Positions 52,212 to 60,705 of a stretch of DNA of 64,000 nt are shown piece by piece (position 1 is the first letter of the stretch; each line of letters starts with the position of its first letter). The notes beneath the pieces are model-generated. The model was not told the origin of the DNA and searched no databases. It saw only the letters and a list, made by a program, of their open reading frames with translations. Location of the stretch: assembly GCA_023405815.1 (NCBI GenBank), contig JAEXXM010000058.1, forward strand, positions 48,000 to 111,999, read 5' to 3'. This DNA comes from Pseudomonadota bacterium. Lineage in GTDB: Bacteria; Pseudomonadota; Alphaproteobacteria; Rhizobiales; Hyphomicrobiaceae. The position numbers and the translations under genes were made by a program.

Positions 52212-53522
52212 CTATTTGAGCGCGGCAGGTGCCGTCTCTGCGCCGCCCCACACGGTCTTGAAGCCGAACGAGAAGAGATCCATGCGGACATCCGCCGTGC
52301 CTAGCAGATGCGGCGTTGCGAACTGTGTCGAGGCGCCGACGCGATCGAAAGGCGCGTTGTCCTCGAAGAACACGTGGCTGTAGGAAAAGTCCCAGCGCGT
52401 GCTGGCGTTGATCATGTACGAGGCCCCGAGGCTCGCCCACACGCGGTTGCTGTCCGGGTCCTGCACCAATCGCGTCGTCGGCCCGTCGACGGGCGATATC
52501 TCGTAGGCGACGCCGGTCCGCAGCGTCAGCTCCCGCGACCAGTCGTATTCGCCGCCGATGGCGAAAAGCCATCCATCGCGCCAGTTGAATACCAGATTGG
52601 ATGCTGTCGTGCCGGTCGGGCTACCGAGCAGAGGACCCTGCAATTCGATCGGGATAACGCCGAAGCGGCTCCAGTTCACCCATTCGGCCTCGGCCGTGAG
52701 CCGCGTCGTCGGCGAGATGGCTTGGCGAAGACCGAGCGCCAGCATCTCCGGCAGCGTCAGCGAAGCCTTGATGGGCGCCTCGTCTACGCCCGAGATTCCG
52801 AGATGACCTTTGACGGTGTGATCGATGGCCGAGCGGAAGCCGAGACCTATCGACGTCGATGCCGATGGCGCGTAGTTGATGCCCAAAACGTAGCCGACAC
52901 CGTAGTCGTCGGCCCTGAGGTCCGCCGTGCCGAACGCCGTGGCGGCCGTCTGCCGCTGCAGATTGAAATAGTCGATCTGCACGCCCGCGGCGACGCTGAG
53001 GCCCGGAGCGATCTCATACGAGATGATCGGCGCCGCGTTGAGGTTGAAGACGCTCGTGGTGAGCCCCTGGTAGCTGCCCACCCAGTCCGGGTTTTGCACT
53101 TTGGTCCCGAGTCCGAACGGCGACGTGAAGCTGAGTGCCAGCACCGTCTTGCTGTCCAGGCGCCAAGTGGCAAAGCTTGCCCCGACCAGTGCGTTGCGGC
53201 CCAGCTCCGTCCCCGTGCCCCCCGTCACGAGCTGATCTTGCGGATTGGTCACCGTGAGCTCCGCCGACATCAGCACCACCGTGGCGCTCATCTCGAAGGC
53301 GAGCCCCGCGTCAGCAAAATTGGCGGTCGCAGGATTCCAGGCGAGCGACGTCAGGCTGGGGCCGCCGGCGGCGGCACCCGCAAATGACATGCCCTGATAG
53401 TAGGCCGACTGCTCGACGCCGAAGCCGCCCGCGACAGCCCCTTCAGCGGAGGCGGCAAACAATACCAGCGCCACGATGCCGGGATGTCGGGAAGACCGCG
53501 CGATTTTGTTTGTTGGCTGCAT
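52212..53522 (-). CDS. OmpP1/FadL family outer-membrane transporter
   Basis: A 436-residue outer-membrane barrel. The signal peptide is at 1-31 (GIVALVLFAASAEGAVA), and the mature protein starts GGFGVEQSAYYQGMSFAGAA, with the FadL hatch-like N-terminus and LTSLAWNPATA (NPA motif). Beta strands follow with alternating residues, and the protein ends in FGFKTVWGG with a short tail. FadL-type porins pass long-chain fatty acids or other hydrophobic compounds through the outer membrane by lateral diffusion. It stands alone, after tRNA-Thr on the same strand. Confidence 0.9.
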   Translation of the reverse strand: MQPTNKIARSSRHPGIVALVLFAASAEGAVAGGFGVEQSAYYQGMSFAGAAAGGPSLTSLAWNPATANFADAGLAFEMSATVVLMSAELTVTNPQDQLVTGGTGTELGRNALVGASFATWRLDSKTVLALSFTSPFGLGTKVQNPDWVGSYQGLTTSVFNLNAAPIISYEIAPGLSVAAGVQIDYFNLQRQTAATAFGTADLRADDYGVGYVLGINYAPSASTSIGLGFRSAIDHTVKGHLGISGVDEAPIKASLTLPEMLALGLRQAISPTTRLTAEAEWVNWSRFGVIPIELQGPLLGSPTGTTASNLVFNWRDGWLFAIGGEYDWSRELTLRTGVAYEISPVDGPTTRLVQDPDSNRVWASLGASYMINASTRWDFSYSHVFFEDNAPFDRVGASTQFATPHLLGTADVRMDLFSFGFKTVWGGAETAPAALK

Positions 53523-53629
53523 ATGCCCTCACGGTCAGGATTCCTTAAGAAGGTGCACTGACTCGCTCAACGGTGGGCTGTGATTTAGCTGTGCAGAACA
53601 GTTGAATAGACGGGCAATACTTCGGTGGA

Positions 53630-53651
53630 CAGGAAGGGACCGCCCTTCCTG
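53630..53651 (-). terminator. Stem-loop downstream of tRNA-Thr
   Basis: CAGGAAGGG and CCCTTCCTG form a perfect 9-bp stem with an ACCG loop, about 35 bases after the tRNA-Thr 3' end (minus strand). No T-tract follows. It may end the tRNA transcript or separate it from the FadL gene. Confidence 0.45.
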
Positions 53652-53685
53652 ATGAAAGACACGCTCGATGAAACTGAATTTGGGA

Positions 53686-53760
<75 letters not shown>

Positions 53761-53971
53761 GATTGGATGTCCCGGGCCCACCCGGACGGGGGCCTACAGA
53801 GCGCTGCCGGTGTAATGGTCGCCGGACCGTCTGGCAAGGCGCAAAACGCTGCCTCCGCGGCCATATGGCCTCCGGCGAGACCAATTGCCCATGGTGCGCC
53901 CGGTGAATGGCCGCGCTGACCCGAGCCCAGTTGGCCCCGCGGAACCGCCGGGGGCCGGCCTGAAACGACGA

Positions 53972-54000
53972 CGGCCGCGGGGTCAGCACCACCGCGGCCG
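53972..54000 (-). terminator. GC hairpin after the small acidic secreted protein
   Basis: CGGCCGCGG and CCGCGGCCG form a perfect 9-bp stem around an 11-base loop, 25 bases after the stop at 54025 on the minus strand. The following GTCGTCGTTTC is only weakly T-rich. Confidence 0.5.
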
Positions 54001-54024
54001 CCGTATCGACTGGAGATCCGCTGA

Positions 54025-54318
54025 TTAGCGGTCGCCGCCGGGAACGCCTTCCTGCTCCATCTTCGGCAGGGACTCGCCGCCGCGCTCCTGGCGCTCCTCA
54101 GAGAGGTCGGCCGGGTCGTTGCCGAACTGGTTCTGCTCCTGCTTGACGATCGACTCGTCCGAGCCGCGCGAAGCACCCGGATCGACGTCCGGCTTCGCAG
54201 AGCCGCTGTACTGGTCGATCTCTTCCTGCGGGATCGACTCGGCGAAAGCCGGAGCGAAGGAGAGCGCGCCCAGCATGCTGGAAGCAGCAATGATAGCGAT
54301 GATCTTAGAGGTCGACAT
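54025..54318 (-). CDS. Small acidic secreted protein, unknown
   Basis: A 97-residue protein with signal peptide MSTSKIIAIIAASSMLGALS ending AFA (about residue 26). The mature part is hydrophilic and low in complexity: ESIPQEEIDQYSGSAKPDVD, NQFGNDPADLSEERQERGGE. It is rich in Glu, Asp, Gly and Ser with no Cys, probably disordered in the periplasm. No family is recognised. A GC hairpin follows the stop. Confidence 0.65.
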   Translation of the reverse strand: MSTSKIIAIIAASSMLGALSFAPAFAESIPQEEIDQYSGSAKPDVDPGASRGSDESIVKQEQNQFGNDPADLSEERQERGGESLPKMEQEGVPGGDR

Positions 54319-54505
54319 GACGTTTCAACTCCACCTAATGGATACCACCTGTAAACTCGAACGCCTGTCTTCCAAGCGCCCCGAACGTGCCACCGTCCGA
54401 TGCACAAAACATAGCCGTGAACCACTAAGGTTCCGCTCGTTAAGACCGCACAATTGAAACGAATGCCGGAGAGATTTCGTTGTAATTCGCACTGTCCGCA
54501 TGCGG

Positions 54506-55465
54506 TCAATATTCGAGCACCGCGCCCATGAGGACTGTTTGCGTGATGCTTTCGCCGCCGGCGGCGTTCCAGCCCCGATAGGACTGCGCGCCGGTTGTAT
54601 AGTCGATATCCGCCGACGGACCTTTCGCGAGCTGCCATTGCTGCAAGTCGTACTCGGCCTTGAGTATCATGTGTTCGGTCAGCCTATATCCAACGTGCGC
54701 GTTGGCGCCGACCATGTCGCTCTCGCCGAAGTTTTCGGTGAAGAGCAGCGTGCGCAGGTGATGGTTGTCCTCGTCCTGGCCGCTCGCCCACCATGACCCG
54801 ATGACGCGGCCCTGCAGGGTCCAGCGCTGGAACGCACCGTTGAACTGCAGGCCGAGATACGGCGCCTCCCAGACCTGATCGTAGCTGATCGACAGGCGCC
54901 CCGGCACGAAGCTCGTGTAGTTGCTCGGGCCGTCGTACGCCTGCCAGGACTGGCTGTCGCGCTTGTAGCCCGCAAGTGCTGCCAGCGCGATCCACTGGTT
55001 GCGATAGAACGTGGCGGCCAAATACGCATCGACCGAAAGATAAGTCTCGAGGTTCGTATCGGGATGATGCGAGTGGCAGAACCCGTTCGGGCAGTCGTCA
55101 AATTCAGCGTCGCTCGGCCTGTACCAGTCGTAGTCGTCCATGGTCGAGCCGTCGGTGACGTTGGTGATGAAGCGGGCACCGACCGCCAGCCAGCTCCATG
55201 GGCGCACGGCGATGCCACCCTTGAAAACGAGGTTGTTGTCGAACGCCCAGACGAGCTGGCTGAGCTTGGCGCCGTCGGGCCGGTAGACGAATTCGTTCGC
55301 CTCGCCCTGCATGATGCCGAGCCCGACCTCCACCTCTACCCCCTTTACGATCGGCAGCGGCGCTGCCGTCTTCACCGGTTCATACCCGTCGGCCAGCGCA
55401 GTCCCGATGCCCATGGCGGACAGGATGACAGCCGCCAGCAGCCCCACGCCCAGTCTTTTCCTCAT
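54506..55465 (-). CDS. Omptin family outer-membrane protease
   Basis: A 319-residue outer-membrane barrel with signal peptide MRKRLGVGLLAAVILSAMGI to about ALA-D26. The omptin catalytic pattern is present: D111-Y-D113 in TMDDYDWYRPSD (OmpT Asp83/Asp85) and D233-N-H235 in QDEDNHH (OmpT Asp210/His212). Family segments HSHHPDTNLETYLSVDAYLA, ISYDQVWEAPYLGL and GSWWASGQDED align in order, and the last residue after the final strand is Tyr. Omptins cleave peptides outside the cell, often after basic residues, and need LPS. The start at 55465 gives the normal length; longer frames are less likely. Confidence 0.85.
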   Translation of the reverse strand: MRKRLGVGLLAAVILSAMGIGTALADGYEPVKTAAPLPIVKGVEVEVGLGIMQGEANEFVYRPDGAKLSQLVWAFDNNLVFKGGIAVRPWSWLAVGARFITNVTDGSTMDDYDWYRPSDAEFDDCPNGFCHSHHPDTNLETYLSVDAYLAATFYRNQWIALAALAGYKRDSQSWQAYDGPSNYTSFVPGRLSISYDQVWEAPYLGLQFNGAFQRWTLQGRVIGSWWASGQDEDNHHLRTLLFTENFGESDMVGANAHVGYRLTEHMILKAEYDLQQWQLAKGPSADIDYTTGAQSYRGWNAAGGESITQTVLMGAVLEY

Positions 55466-55831
55466 TTCTCGTTCGCCCCCCGCAACCCCTGAGCGAGAAG
55501 GCTCGATGATTCGTGCCGATGCCGGCAAGACACCGTCCGGCGATTGACCAGCCGGTTGCTGGCAATTCCCGAGCGGATGCCCCTCCGCGGTCGCGGGAGG
55601 TTGCACCGGGCTGCCAGGCAGGCAGCCCCACGCGCCCCATCCTGCCCAGAGTTGCATAACCCGAGCCTACCCCCGGAAACTTGGGGCAGCGGCTTAAGGC
55701 TCCCATATAGCGCTACGCGACAAGATACGGACGGCGCGCGGCCACAGTTGCGCTATGCTGCCGCGCCCGTTCGTCTTGCGTCCTCTACCCGGCAAACGCA
55801 TAAGAGCCGCCCAACACCCAAAGAGCCCGCC
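55466..55831. other. Intergenic region, 366 bp, no gene seen
   Basis: This stretch lies between the divergent omptin and folE genes and should contain both promoters. Frames crossing it are long but without recognisable protein features. I see no clear operator; CTGCCAGGCAG is a short palindrome near 55609. Confidence 0.45.
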
Positions 55832-56434
55832 TTGCAGAAGAAGCACAAAGATCAGCACGTGGATCACTCCGACCGCCCCAGCCGCCACGAAGTCGAGGCG
55901 GCCGTGCACACCATCCTCCGTTGGACCGGCGACAACCCGGACCGCGACGGCCTGCGCGATACGCCCAAACGCGTGACGAAGGCCTTCGAGGAGTATTTCC
56001 GGGGCTATAGCGAGGACCCCGAGCAGATCCTCTCGACCACCTTCGAGGAGACCGAAGGCTACGACGAGATGATCGTGCTGCGCGGCATCCGTTTCGAGAG
56101 CCACTGCGAGCACCACATGGCGCCGATCATCGGCCGCGCCTGGGTGGCCTATATCCCCAATGGCCGCGTCGTCGGCATCTCCAAGCTCGCGCGCGTCGTC
56201 GAGGTCTACGCGAAGCGTCTGCAGATCCAGGAGAAGATGACGGCCCAGATCGCCAACGCGATCGACTCGGTCCTGCAGCCGCAGGGCGTCGGCGTCGTCC
56301 TGAAGGCCGAGCACTTCTGCATGACCGCGCGCGGCATCATGAAGCCCGGCACCGACCTCGTCACCTCGCGCATGCTCGGCTGCTTCCGCGACAACCCAGT
56401 GACGCGCCAGGAATTCCTGTCGATCATCGAGTGA
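55832..56434 (+). CDS. folE: GTP cyclohydrolase I
   Basis: A 200-residue enzyme turning GTP into 7,8-dihydroneopterin triphosphate for folate and queuosine-type pathways. It shows DNPDRDGLRDTPKRVTKAFE, IRFESHCEHHMAPIIGRAWV (zinc Cys and His), GISKLARVVEVYAKRLQIQE and KAEHFCMTARGIMKPGT (second zinc Cys). All active-site residues are present. The start is uncertain: TTG 55832 gives the normal length, and GTG 55859 is the alternative. It converges on truA with a palindrome between them. Confidence 0.93.
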   Translation: MQKKHKDQHVDHSDRPSRHEVEAAVHTILRWTGDNPDRDGLRDTPKRVTKAFEEYFRGYSEDPEQILSTTFEETEGYDEMIVLRGIRFESHCEHHMAPIIGRAWVAYIPNGRVVGISKLARVVEVYAKRLQIQEKMTAQIANAIDSVLQPQGVGVVLKAEHFCMTARGIMKPGTDLVTSRMLGCFRDNPVTRQEFLSIIE

Positions 56435-56449
56435 TCTGCCTTCGACGGC

Positions 56450-56475
56450 CATCCTCGGGCTCTATGCCGAGGATG
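56450..56475. repeat. REP-like palindrome between folE and truA
   Basis: CATCCTCGG and CCGAGGATG form a perfect 9-bp stem with an 8-base loop, followed by ACGG. It resembles the CCTCGGG...CCCGAGGATGAC palindromic repeats common in this order, and could act as a two-way terminator for the convergent genes. Confidence 0.5.
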
Positions 56476-56490
56476 ACGGTGAGGAACACA

Positions 56491-57273
56491 TCACTCGTCG
56501 TCGGCAGCGGTCTCGGTGCCGTTGCCAGCGCGCTTCCCGTAGTCCACGCGCACGAGATAGAGCCCGCTGGCCGGAGAAACCGGCCCGCACGCGGAGCGAT
56601 CGCACGCTTCGAGCGCCGCCTTGAGATCGGAGGGGCGCCATTTACCCTCGCCGACAAGCTTCAGGCTCCCCACCATCGACCGCACCTGGTTGTGCAGGAA
56701 CGATCGCGCCGACGCCTCGATGACGATTTCCTCGCCCCAGCGGGACACATCCAGCCGGTCGAGCGTCTTCAGCGGCGAGGCTGCCTGGCATTGCGCGGCG
56801 CGGAACGTCGTGAAGTCGTGCCGTCCGACGAGCGCCTGTGCCGCTTCGTGCATTGCCGTGGCATCGAGCTCGATCGGCAGCCACCACACGCGGTTGCGAT
56901 CCAGCGCCGGCGGCGCGCGCCGCGACAGGATTCGATAACGGTAGTGCCTCGCGCTGGCGCTGTAGCGCGCGTCGAAATCGTCCGCGACCGGCGCGCATTC
57001 GAGCACCGACACCGGCGCCGGGCGCAGATGGAAGTTCAACGCCTCGCGAATCTTGAACGGCTCCCACGCCTTCTGAAGGTCGAAGTGCGCGACCTGACCG
57101 AGCGCATGCACGCCTGAATCCGTGCGCCCCGCACCGCGTACGCCAGCCGCCTCGCCCGAGAACTTCTGCAGCGCTTCCTCGAGCGCGCCCTGAACAGACG
57201 GGCCGTCGGCCTGGCGCTGCCAGCCGAGGAATGGCGTTCCGTCGTATTCGATGGTGATGCGATAGCGAGGCAT
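56491..57273 (-). CDS. truA: tRNA pseudouridine(38-40) synthase
   Basis: A 260-residue enzyme that isomerises U38-U40 in the anticodon arm. It begins PRYRITIEYDGTPFLGWQRQ. The catalytic Asp is in GAGRTDSGVHALGQVAHFD. HYRYRILSR, FLHNQVRSMVGSLKLVGEG and SGLYLVRVDYG are further family blocks. The start at ATG 57273 is the usual one. The last 15 residues (KRAGNGTETAADDE) are an extra tail. It is part of the def-fmt-truA group, here interrupted by two other genes. Confidence 0.95.
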   Translation of the reverse strand: MPRYRITIEYDGTPFLGWQRQADGPSVQGALEEALQKFSGEAAGVRGAGRTDSGVHALGQVAHFDLQKAWEPFKIREALNFHLRPAPVSVLECAPVADDFDARYSASARHYRYRILSRRAPPALDRNRVWWLPIELDATAMHEAAQALVGRHDFTTFRAAQCQAASPLKTLDRLDVSRWGEEIVIEASARSFLHNQVRSMVGSLKLVGEGKWRPSDLKAALEACDRSACGPVSPASGLYLVRVDYGKRAGNGTETAADDE

Positions 57274-57362
57274 GAGCGCCGTTTGATGCTGCACGCCGTC
57301 GTGCGCGCCGCCCTTCCCTAGCTGCCTCGCCCGTGGCGCTCAAGCAGTCACGACGGGAAAGC

Positions 57363-57629
57363 TCACCGCCCGTCGGCGTTACCGTCAATTGGCGCCTGCA
57401 TTATGGCAGCCGCCCCGACGCCGAGCGTCAGCGGCGTAAGACCGTCGGGATTGATGATGAGGTGCGTCGTCGGGGGCACCGGCCTATAGACCCGCACGCC
57501 GTTCTCGATCGTCACCACGGCCCCGTAATAGGGGCGCGTCTCGATGCGCGTGGTCTGCGCCCCTTGCGCCCAAGCGACGCTAGCCCCGCCAATCGCCAGC
57601 CCAACGATTAGACCCGCCTTGAAACGCAT
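57363..57629 (-). CDS. Small secreted protein, unknown
   Basis: An 88-residue protein with signal peptide MRFKAGLIVGLAIGGASVAW ending AQG (about residue 22). The mature part reads TTRIETRPYYGAVVTIENGV, RVYRPVPPTTHLIINPDGLT, and ends with a mildly hydrophobic stretch (LGVGAAAIM). It appears to be an alphaproteobacterial periplasmic protein with no assigned domain that I can recall. It lies upstream of truA by 89 bp on the same strand. Confidence 0.7.
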   Translation of the reverse strand: MRFKAGLIVGLAIGGASVAWAQGAQTTRIETRPYYGAVVTIENGVRVYRPVPPTTHLIINPDGLTPLTLGVGAAAIMQAPIDGNADGR

Positions 57630-57786
57630 GAACCAACCCCTGGCCGCGCCGTCGAAATGCCTAACGGAATGTTAACGACGGATCGACCGGCCCCGTCAAC
57701 CGCGCCCGCCGCCGTTGACCCCCATCAAGGATAATGGCGCCAGATCGCGCACCCTGGAGTTCTTCGAGCACCCGGAGGTCCCGATC

Positions 57787-58233
57787 GTGACGCCAGAGCA
57801 GCGCGAGAAAATCCTCAGCATCCTCAACCGCCACAACAACATGACCCTCGCCACCCTGCGCCCCGACGGCTACCCGCAGGCGACGACGGTCGGCTACGCC
57901 AACGACGGAACGAGCATCTATTTCGGCTGCGGCGCAAACTCGCAGAAGGCACAGAACATCGCTCGCGATCCTCGCGTGTCGGCCGCCATTGACGTCGACC
58001 ACGTCAATTGGAACGAGATCGAGGGCGTCTCCCTCGGTGGAACCGCAGAGCGCGTCACCGACCCGGCCGAGCTCGAGAAGGCCGGCGCGCTGTTCTTCGC
58101 CAAGTTCCCTCAGCTCGCCACCTTCGCCGGAAACGACCCCTTCGACATGGTCCTCTTCCGCATCACGCCGAGCGTCATATCCGTCCTCGACTACACCAAG
58201 GGCTTCGGACACAACGAGCTCGTCACGCTCTGA
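57787..58233 (+). CDS. Pyridoxamine 5'-phosphate oxidase-like flavin-binding protein
   Basis: A 148-residue split-barrel protein: NRHNNMTLATLRPDGYPQAT, VGYANDGTSIYFGCGANSQK, NIARDPRVSAAIDVD and SLGGTAERVTDP. These are the PNPOx/FMN- or F420-binding family motifs. It may reduce or bind a flavin-linked small substrate; specificity is unknown. The start is GTG 57787 with GGAGGT seven bases upstream; TTG 57715 has no such site. It converges on fmt with a two-base gap. Confidence 0.85.
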   Translation: MTPEQREKILSILNRHNNMTLATLRPDGYPQATTVGYANDGTSIYFGCGANSQKAQNIARDPRVSAAIDVDHVNWNEIEGVSLGGTAERVTDPAELEKAGALFFAKFPQLATFAGNDPFDMVLFRITPSVISVLDYTKGFGHNELVTL

Positions 58234-58235
58234 GC

Positions 58236-59165
58236 TTAGAGCCGCGTGCCCTTAGGGATGGGAAATCCGCGCAGAACCTCGGCCGCGGGCATCGGCTTCT
58301 TTCCTGCACGTTGCAGCTCGACGAGGCGAACCGCGCCGCTACCGCAGGCAATCGTCAGCTCTTCGTCGAGCACCGTGCCCGGCTCGCCGCGCCCTTCCGC
58401 AAGGCTGGCGCGCAGCACCTTGATGCGCTCCCGCTTGCCCTCTGGCCCGACCTCGAACCAAGCGCCCGGAAACGGTGACAGCCCGCGGATGAGATTGTGC
58501 ACCTCGCGCGCGCCAGCCTTGAAATCGATGCGCGCCTCCGCCTTGTCGATCTTCTGCGCGTAAGTGACACCGTCCGCCGCCTGCGGCTGGCAGTCGAGCG
58601 TGCCGCGCTCCAGCGCCGACAGCGCTCGCACCATCAATTGCGCCCCGCGCTGCGCCAGAACATCGTGCAATTCGCCCGCGGTTTGGTCGGCCCCGATTTC
58701 CACCTGCTCGCCGAGACAGACGGGGCCCGTGTCGAGCCCGACCTCCATGCGCATCACCATCACCGCCGTCGCCGCATCGCCGGCCATGATCGCGCGCTGG
58801 ATCGGCGCCGCGCCGCGCCAGCGCGGCAGCGCCGAGGCGTGCAGATTGAAGCAGCCGAGCCGCGGTGCCGAAAGCACCGCTGCCGGCAGCAGGAGCCCGT
58901 AGGCGACGACGACCGCGGTATCGGCCCCGTGTGCTGCAAACGCCGCCCTCTCGGCTTCGCCCTTGAAGTTCGCCGGCGTGAGAACCGGAACGCCGGCCGC
59001 CTCCGCGAATGTCTGCACCGGCGACTTGCGCTCGGCCATGCCGCGCCCTGCCGCGCGCGGCGGCTGGGTATAGGTCGCGACGACCTGGTGCCCGGCGCCC
59101 AGGATCTCGGCCAAGGTCGGTACGGCGAAATCCGGCGTACCCATGAAGACGATGCGTAGCGACAT
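58236..59165 (-). CDS. fmt: Methionyl-tRNA formyltransferase
   Basis: A 309-residue enzyme that formylates initiator Met-tRNA. It begins LRIVFMGTPDFAVPTLAEI. The folate/catalytic region is LGCFNLHASALPRWRGAAPI with QRAIMAGD (Asn-His-Ser), then MRMEVGLDTGPV and the C-terminal domain (AGAREVHNLIRGLSPFPGAW). It is complete and in the normal order after def (34 bp apart). Confidence 0.95.
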   Translation of the reverse strand: MSLRIVFMGTPDFAVPTLAEILGAGHQVVATYTQPPRAAGRGMAERKSPVQTFAEAAGVPVLTPANFKGEAERAAFAAHGADTAVVVAYGLLLPAAVLSAPRLGCFNLHASALPRWRGAAPIQRAIMAGDAATAVMVMRMEVGLDTGPVCLGEQVEIGADQTAGELHDVLAQRGAQLMVRALSALERGTLDCQPQAADGVTYAQKIDKAEARIDFKAGAREVHNLIRGLSPFPGAWFEVGPEGKRERIKVLRASLAEGRGEPGTVLDEELTIACGSGAVRLVELQRAGKKPMPAAEVLRGFPIPKGTRL

Positions 59166-59199
59166 GGTTACCGCCGAAATCTATTGGATTGCCGCGCCG

Positions 59200-59712
59200 T
59201 CAGGTGGCCGCGCGCGCCAGCTTCTTGAACTTGCGCACGACCATGTCGCGCTTGAGGGGAGAGAGGAAGTCAATGATCAGCTTGCCGTCGAGGTGGTTCA
59301 CCTCGTGCTGGATGGCAGTCGCGAGCAGGCCATCGGCGTCGATTTCATGCTGCTTTCCCTCCCGGTCGAGGTAGCGCAGCGTCAATGTGGACGGCCGCTC
59401 GATCTCGATCCGGAAGTCGGGGATCGACAGGCATCCCTCTTCGTGCAGGCGGGTTTCCGAGCCGAGGGCCACGATCTCGGGATTGAAGAGGACGAATGGC
59501 TTCGGCTGGTCCTCCTCGTCCGCAACATCGATCACAACGAGACGTAGCGGAACGCCGACCTGGATGGCCGCGAGCCCGACGCCGGGTGCGTCATACATCG
59601 TCTCCAGCATGTCGTCGGCGAGCTTGCGCATGTCCTCGTCGATACGCTCGACGGGGGTGGAGATCTTGCGCAGAATCGGGTCCGGAAGAGTGACGATCGG
59701 AAGCTTGGACAT
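59200..59712 (-). CDS. def: Peptide deformylase
   Basis: A 170-residue metalloenzyme removing the N-formyl group from new proteins. The three motifs are present: GVGLAAIQVG, EGCLSIP and HEVNHLDGKL with the HExxH metal ligands. The usual motif reads QHExDHLxG; here the Asp is Asn, which should leave metal binding intact. The start is ATG 59712 (SKLPIVTLPDPILRK). Longer frames to 59991 are low-complexity and not supported. Def lies first in def-fmt. Confidence 0.95.
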   Translation of the reverse strand: MSKLPIVTLPDPILRKISTPVERIDEDMRKLADDMLETMYDAPGVGLAAIQVGVPLRLVVIDVADEEDQPKPFVLFNPEIVALGSETRLHEEGCLSIPDFRIEIERPSTLTLRYLDREGKQHEIDADGLLATAIQHEVNHLDGKLIIDFLSPLKRDMVVRKFKKLARAAT

Positions 59713-59782
59713 CAGTTTGAAATAGGCAAGTAAGGCCACGCGGTCAATTCCACCGCGCCGCTGCGCCGCAATGTACCAGGCA

Positions 59783-60067
59783 TCAATCCGGCGGGGTGTT
59801 TCCGGGCGGCGAGGCACCGGGAGCGGCAGCGGCTGCCTCGCCCTGGTCGGTCGTGTCGCCCGGGCCGTCCGTGGGGTAAACGGCGTTGGGATCGGTGACA
59901 CCATCGGGCGGGTACGGCTGCCCATCCGGATCGTCCGGTTCCGCCCCCTGCTGCGCACCCGTATTGGCTGCTGGAGGCGGGTCCTCCGCAACCGCCGGCG
60001 CCACCGCTGACGGAGCCGCCAAGGCGAGCATCACGGCTGCTAGGACGAGCTTTCTAATCATGGTCAT
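59783..60067 (-). CDS. Pro/Ala/Asp-rich secreted protein, unknown
   Basis: A 94-residue protein with a signal peptide (MTMIRKLVLAAVMLALAAPS then AVAEDP). The mature part is entirely low in complexity (DPDGQPYPPDGVTDPNAVYP, TDGPGDTTDQGEAAAAAPGA) and probably disordered in the periplasm. GGGGGTT precedes ATG 60067. No family is recognised; composition alone supports only export. Confidence 0.55.
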   Translation of the reverse strand: MTMIRKLVLAAVMLALAAPSAVAPAVAEDPPPAANTGAQQGAEPDDPDGQPYPPDGVTDPNAVYPTDGPGDTTDQGEAAAAAPGASPPGNTPPD

Positions 60068-60240
60068 TATCTTGGAACCCCCCTCCCCCGGAACGCAAGC
60101 GCTGGCCAATGAGCTGCAAGAAACGAGCAGATTTTAGGCTAAGCTTGCGTGCCAGCGCACCCGCGTCAATGGAACGGATGCGTAATCCCGGAGGAGACGC
60201 TAACATTGCTCCTCGCAAGTTTGGCCGGGAAGGAGCCGCC

Positions 60241-60702
60241 GTGCTTCCAGATCCTTCGCGCCTGATTGTCGGTTGGCAGGAGTGGGTCGCCCTGCCCGAC
60301 CTCGGCTTGCCGGCTCTGAAAGCGAAGATCGACACCGGCGCGAAGACGTCGGCATTGCACACGCACCTGATCGAGCCATTCGGATCGGCGCGGCACCCGA
60401 AGGTCCGCTTCTCCGTGCAACCGAGCCCCAATGCCGACCTCGAGGTGATGGCTACGGCCGACGTTATTGATCGGCGCGAGGTCACGAGCTCGAATGGCGT
60501 GCGCGAATTGCGCTACGTGATCGAGACGCGCTTGAGCCTCGGCGGCCGCGAATGGCCAATAGAGCTGACCCTGACCAACCGCGAGCACATGGCGTACCGC
60601 ATGCTCATCGGCCGACAGGCGATCCGCTCCGACATGCTCGTCGACTGTGCTGCATCCTTCCGCCAGCCCCGCCTCAGCTACCGGCTCTACGCCGGGATGT
60701 GA
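60241..60702 (+). CDS. RimK-associated zinc/aspartic protease-like protein (PF05618 type)
   Basis: A 153-residue protein. Key segments are GWQEWVALPDLGLPALKAKI, DTGAKTSALHTHL, IDRREVTSSNGVRELRYVIE and MLIGRQAIRSDMLVDCA. The DTGAKTS motif belongs to the retropepsin-like fold of the putative ATP-dependent zinc protease family, often next to rimK. No rimK is seen in this window. The start is GTG 60241 with GGAAGGAG seven bases upstream; longer frames to 60109 are less likely. Its substrate is unknown. Confidence 0.85.
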   Translation: MLPDPSRLIVGWQEWVALPDLGLPALKAKIDTGAKTSALHTHLIEPFGSARHPKVRFSVQPSPNADLEVMATADVIDRREVTSSNGVRELRYVIETRLSLGGREWPIELTLTNREHMAYRMLIGRQAIRSDMLVDCAASFRQPRLSYRLYAGM

Positions 60703-60705
60703 GAC

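Noticed and set aside
51852..52304. Plus-strand frame of 150 residues
   Set aside because: It overlaps the small basic protein and the FadL gene antisense, is Arg/Leu-rich without domain features, and has no ribosome site.
59713..59991. N-terminal extension of peptide deformylase
   Set aside because: The added 93 residues are Arg/Pro/Thr-rich, run antisense through the next small gene, and the family start is at 59712.
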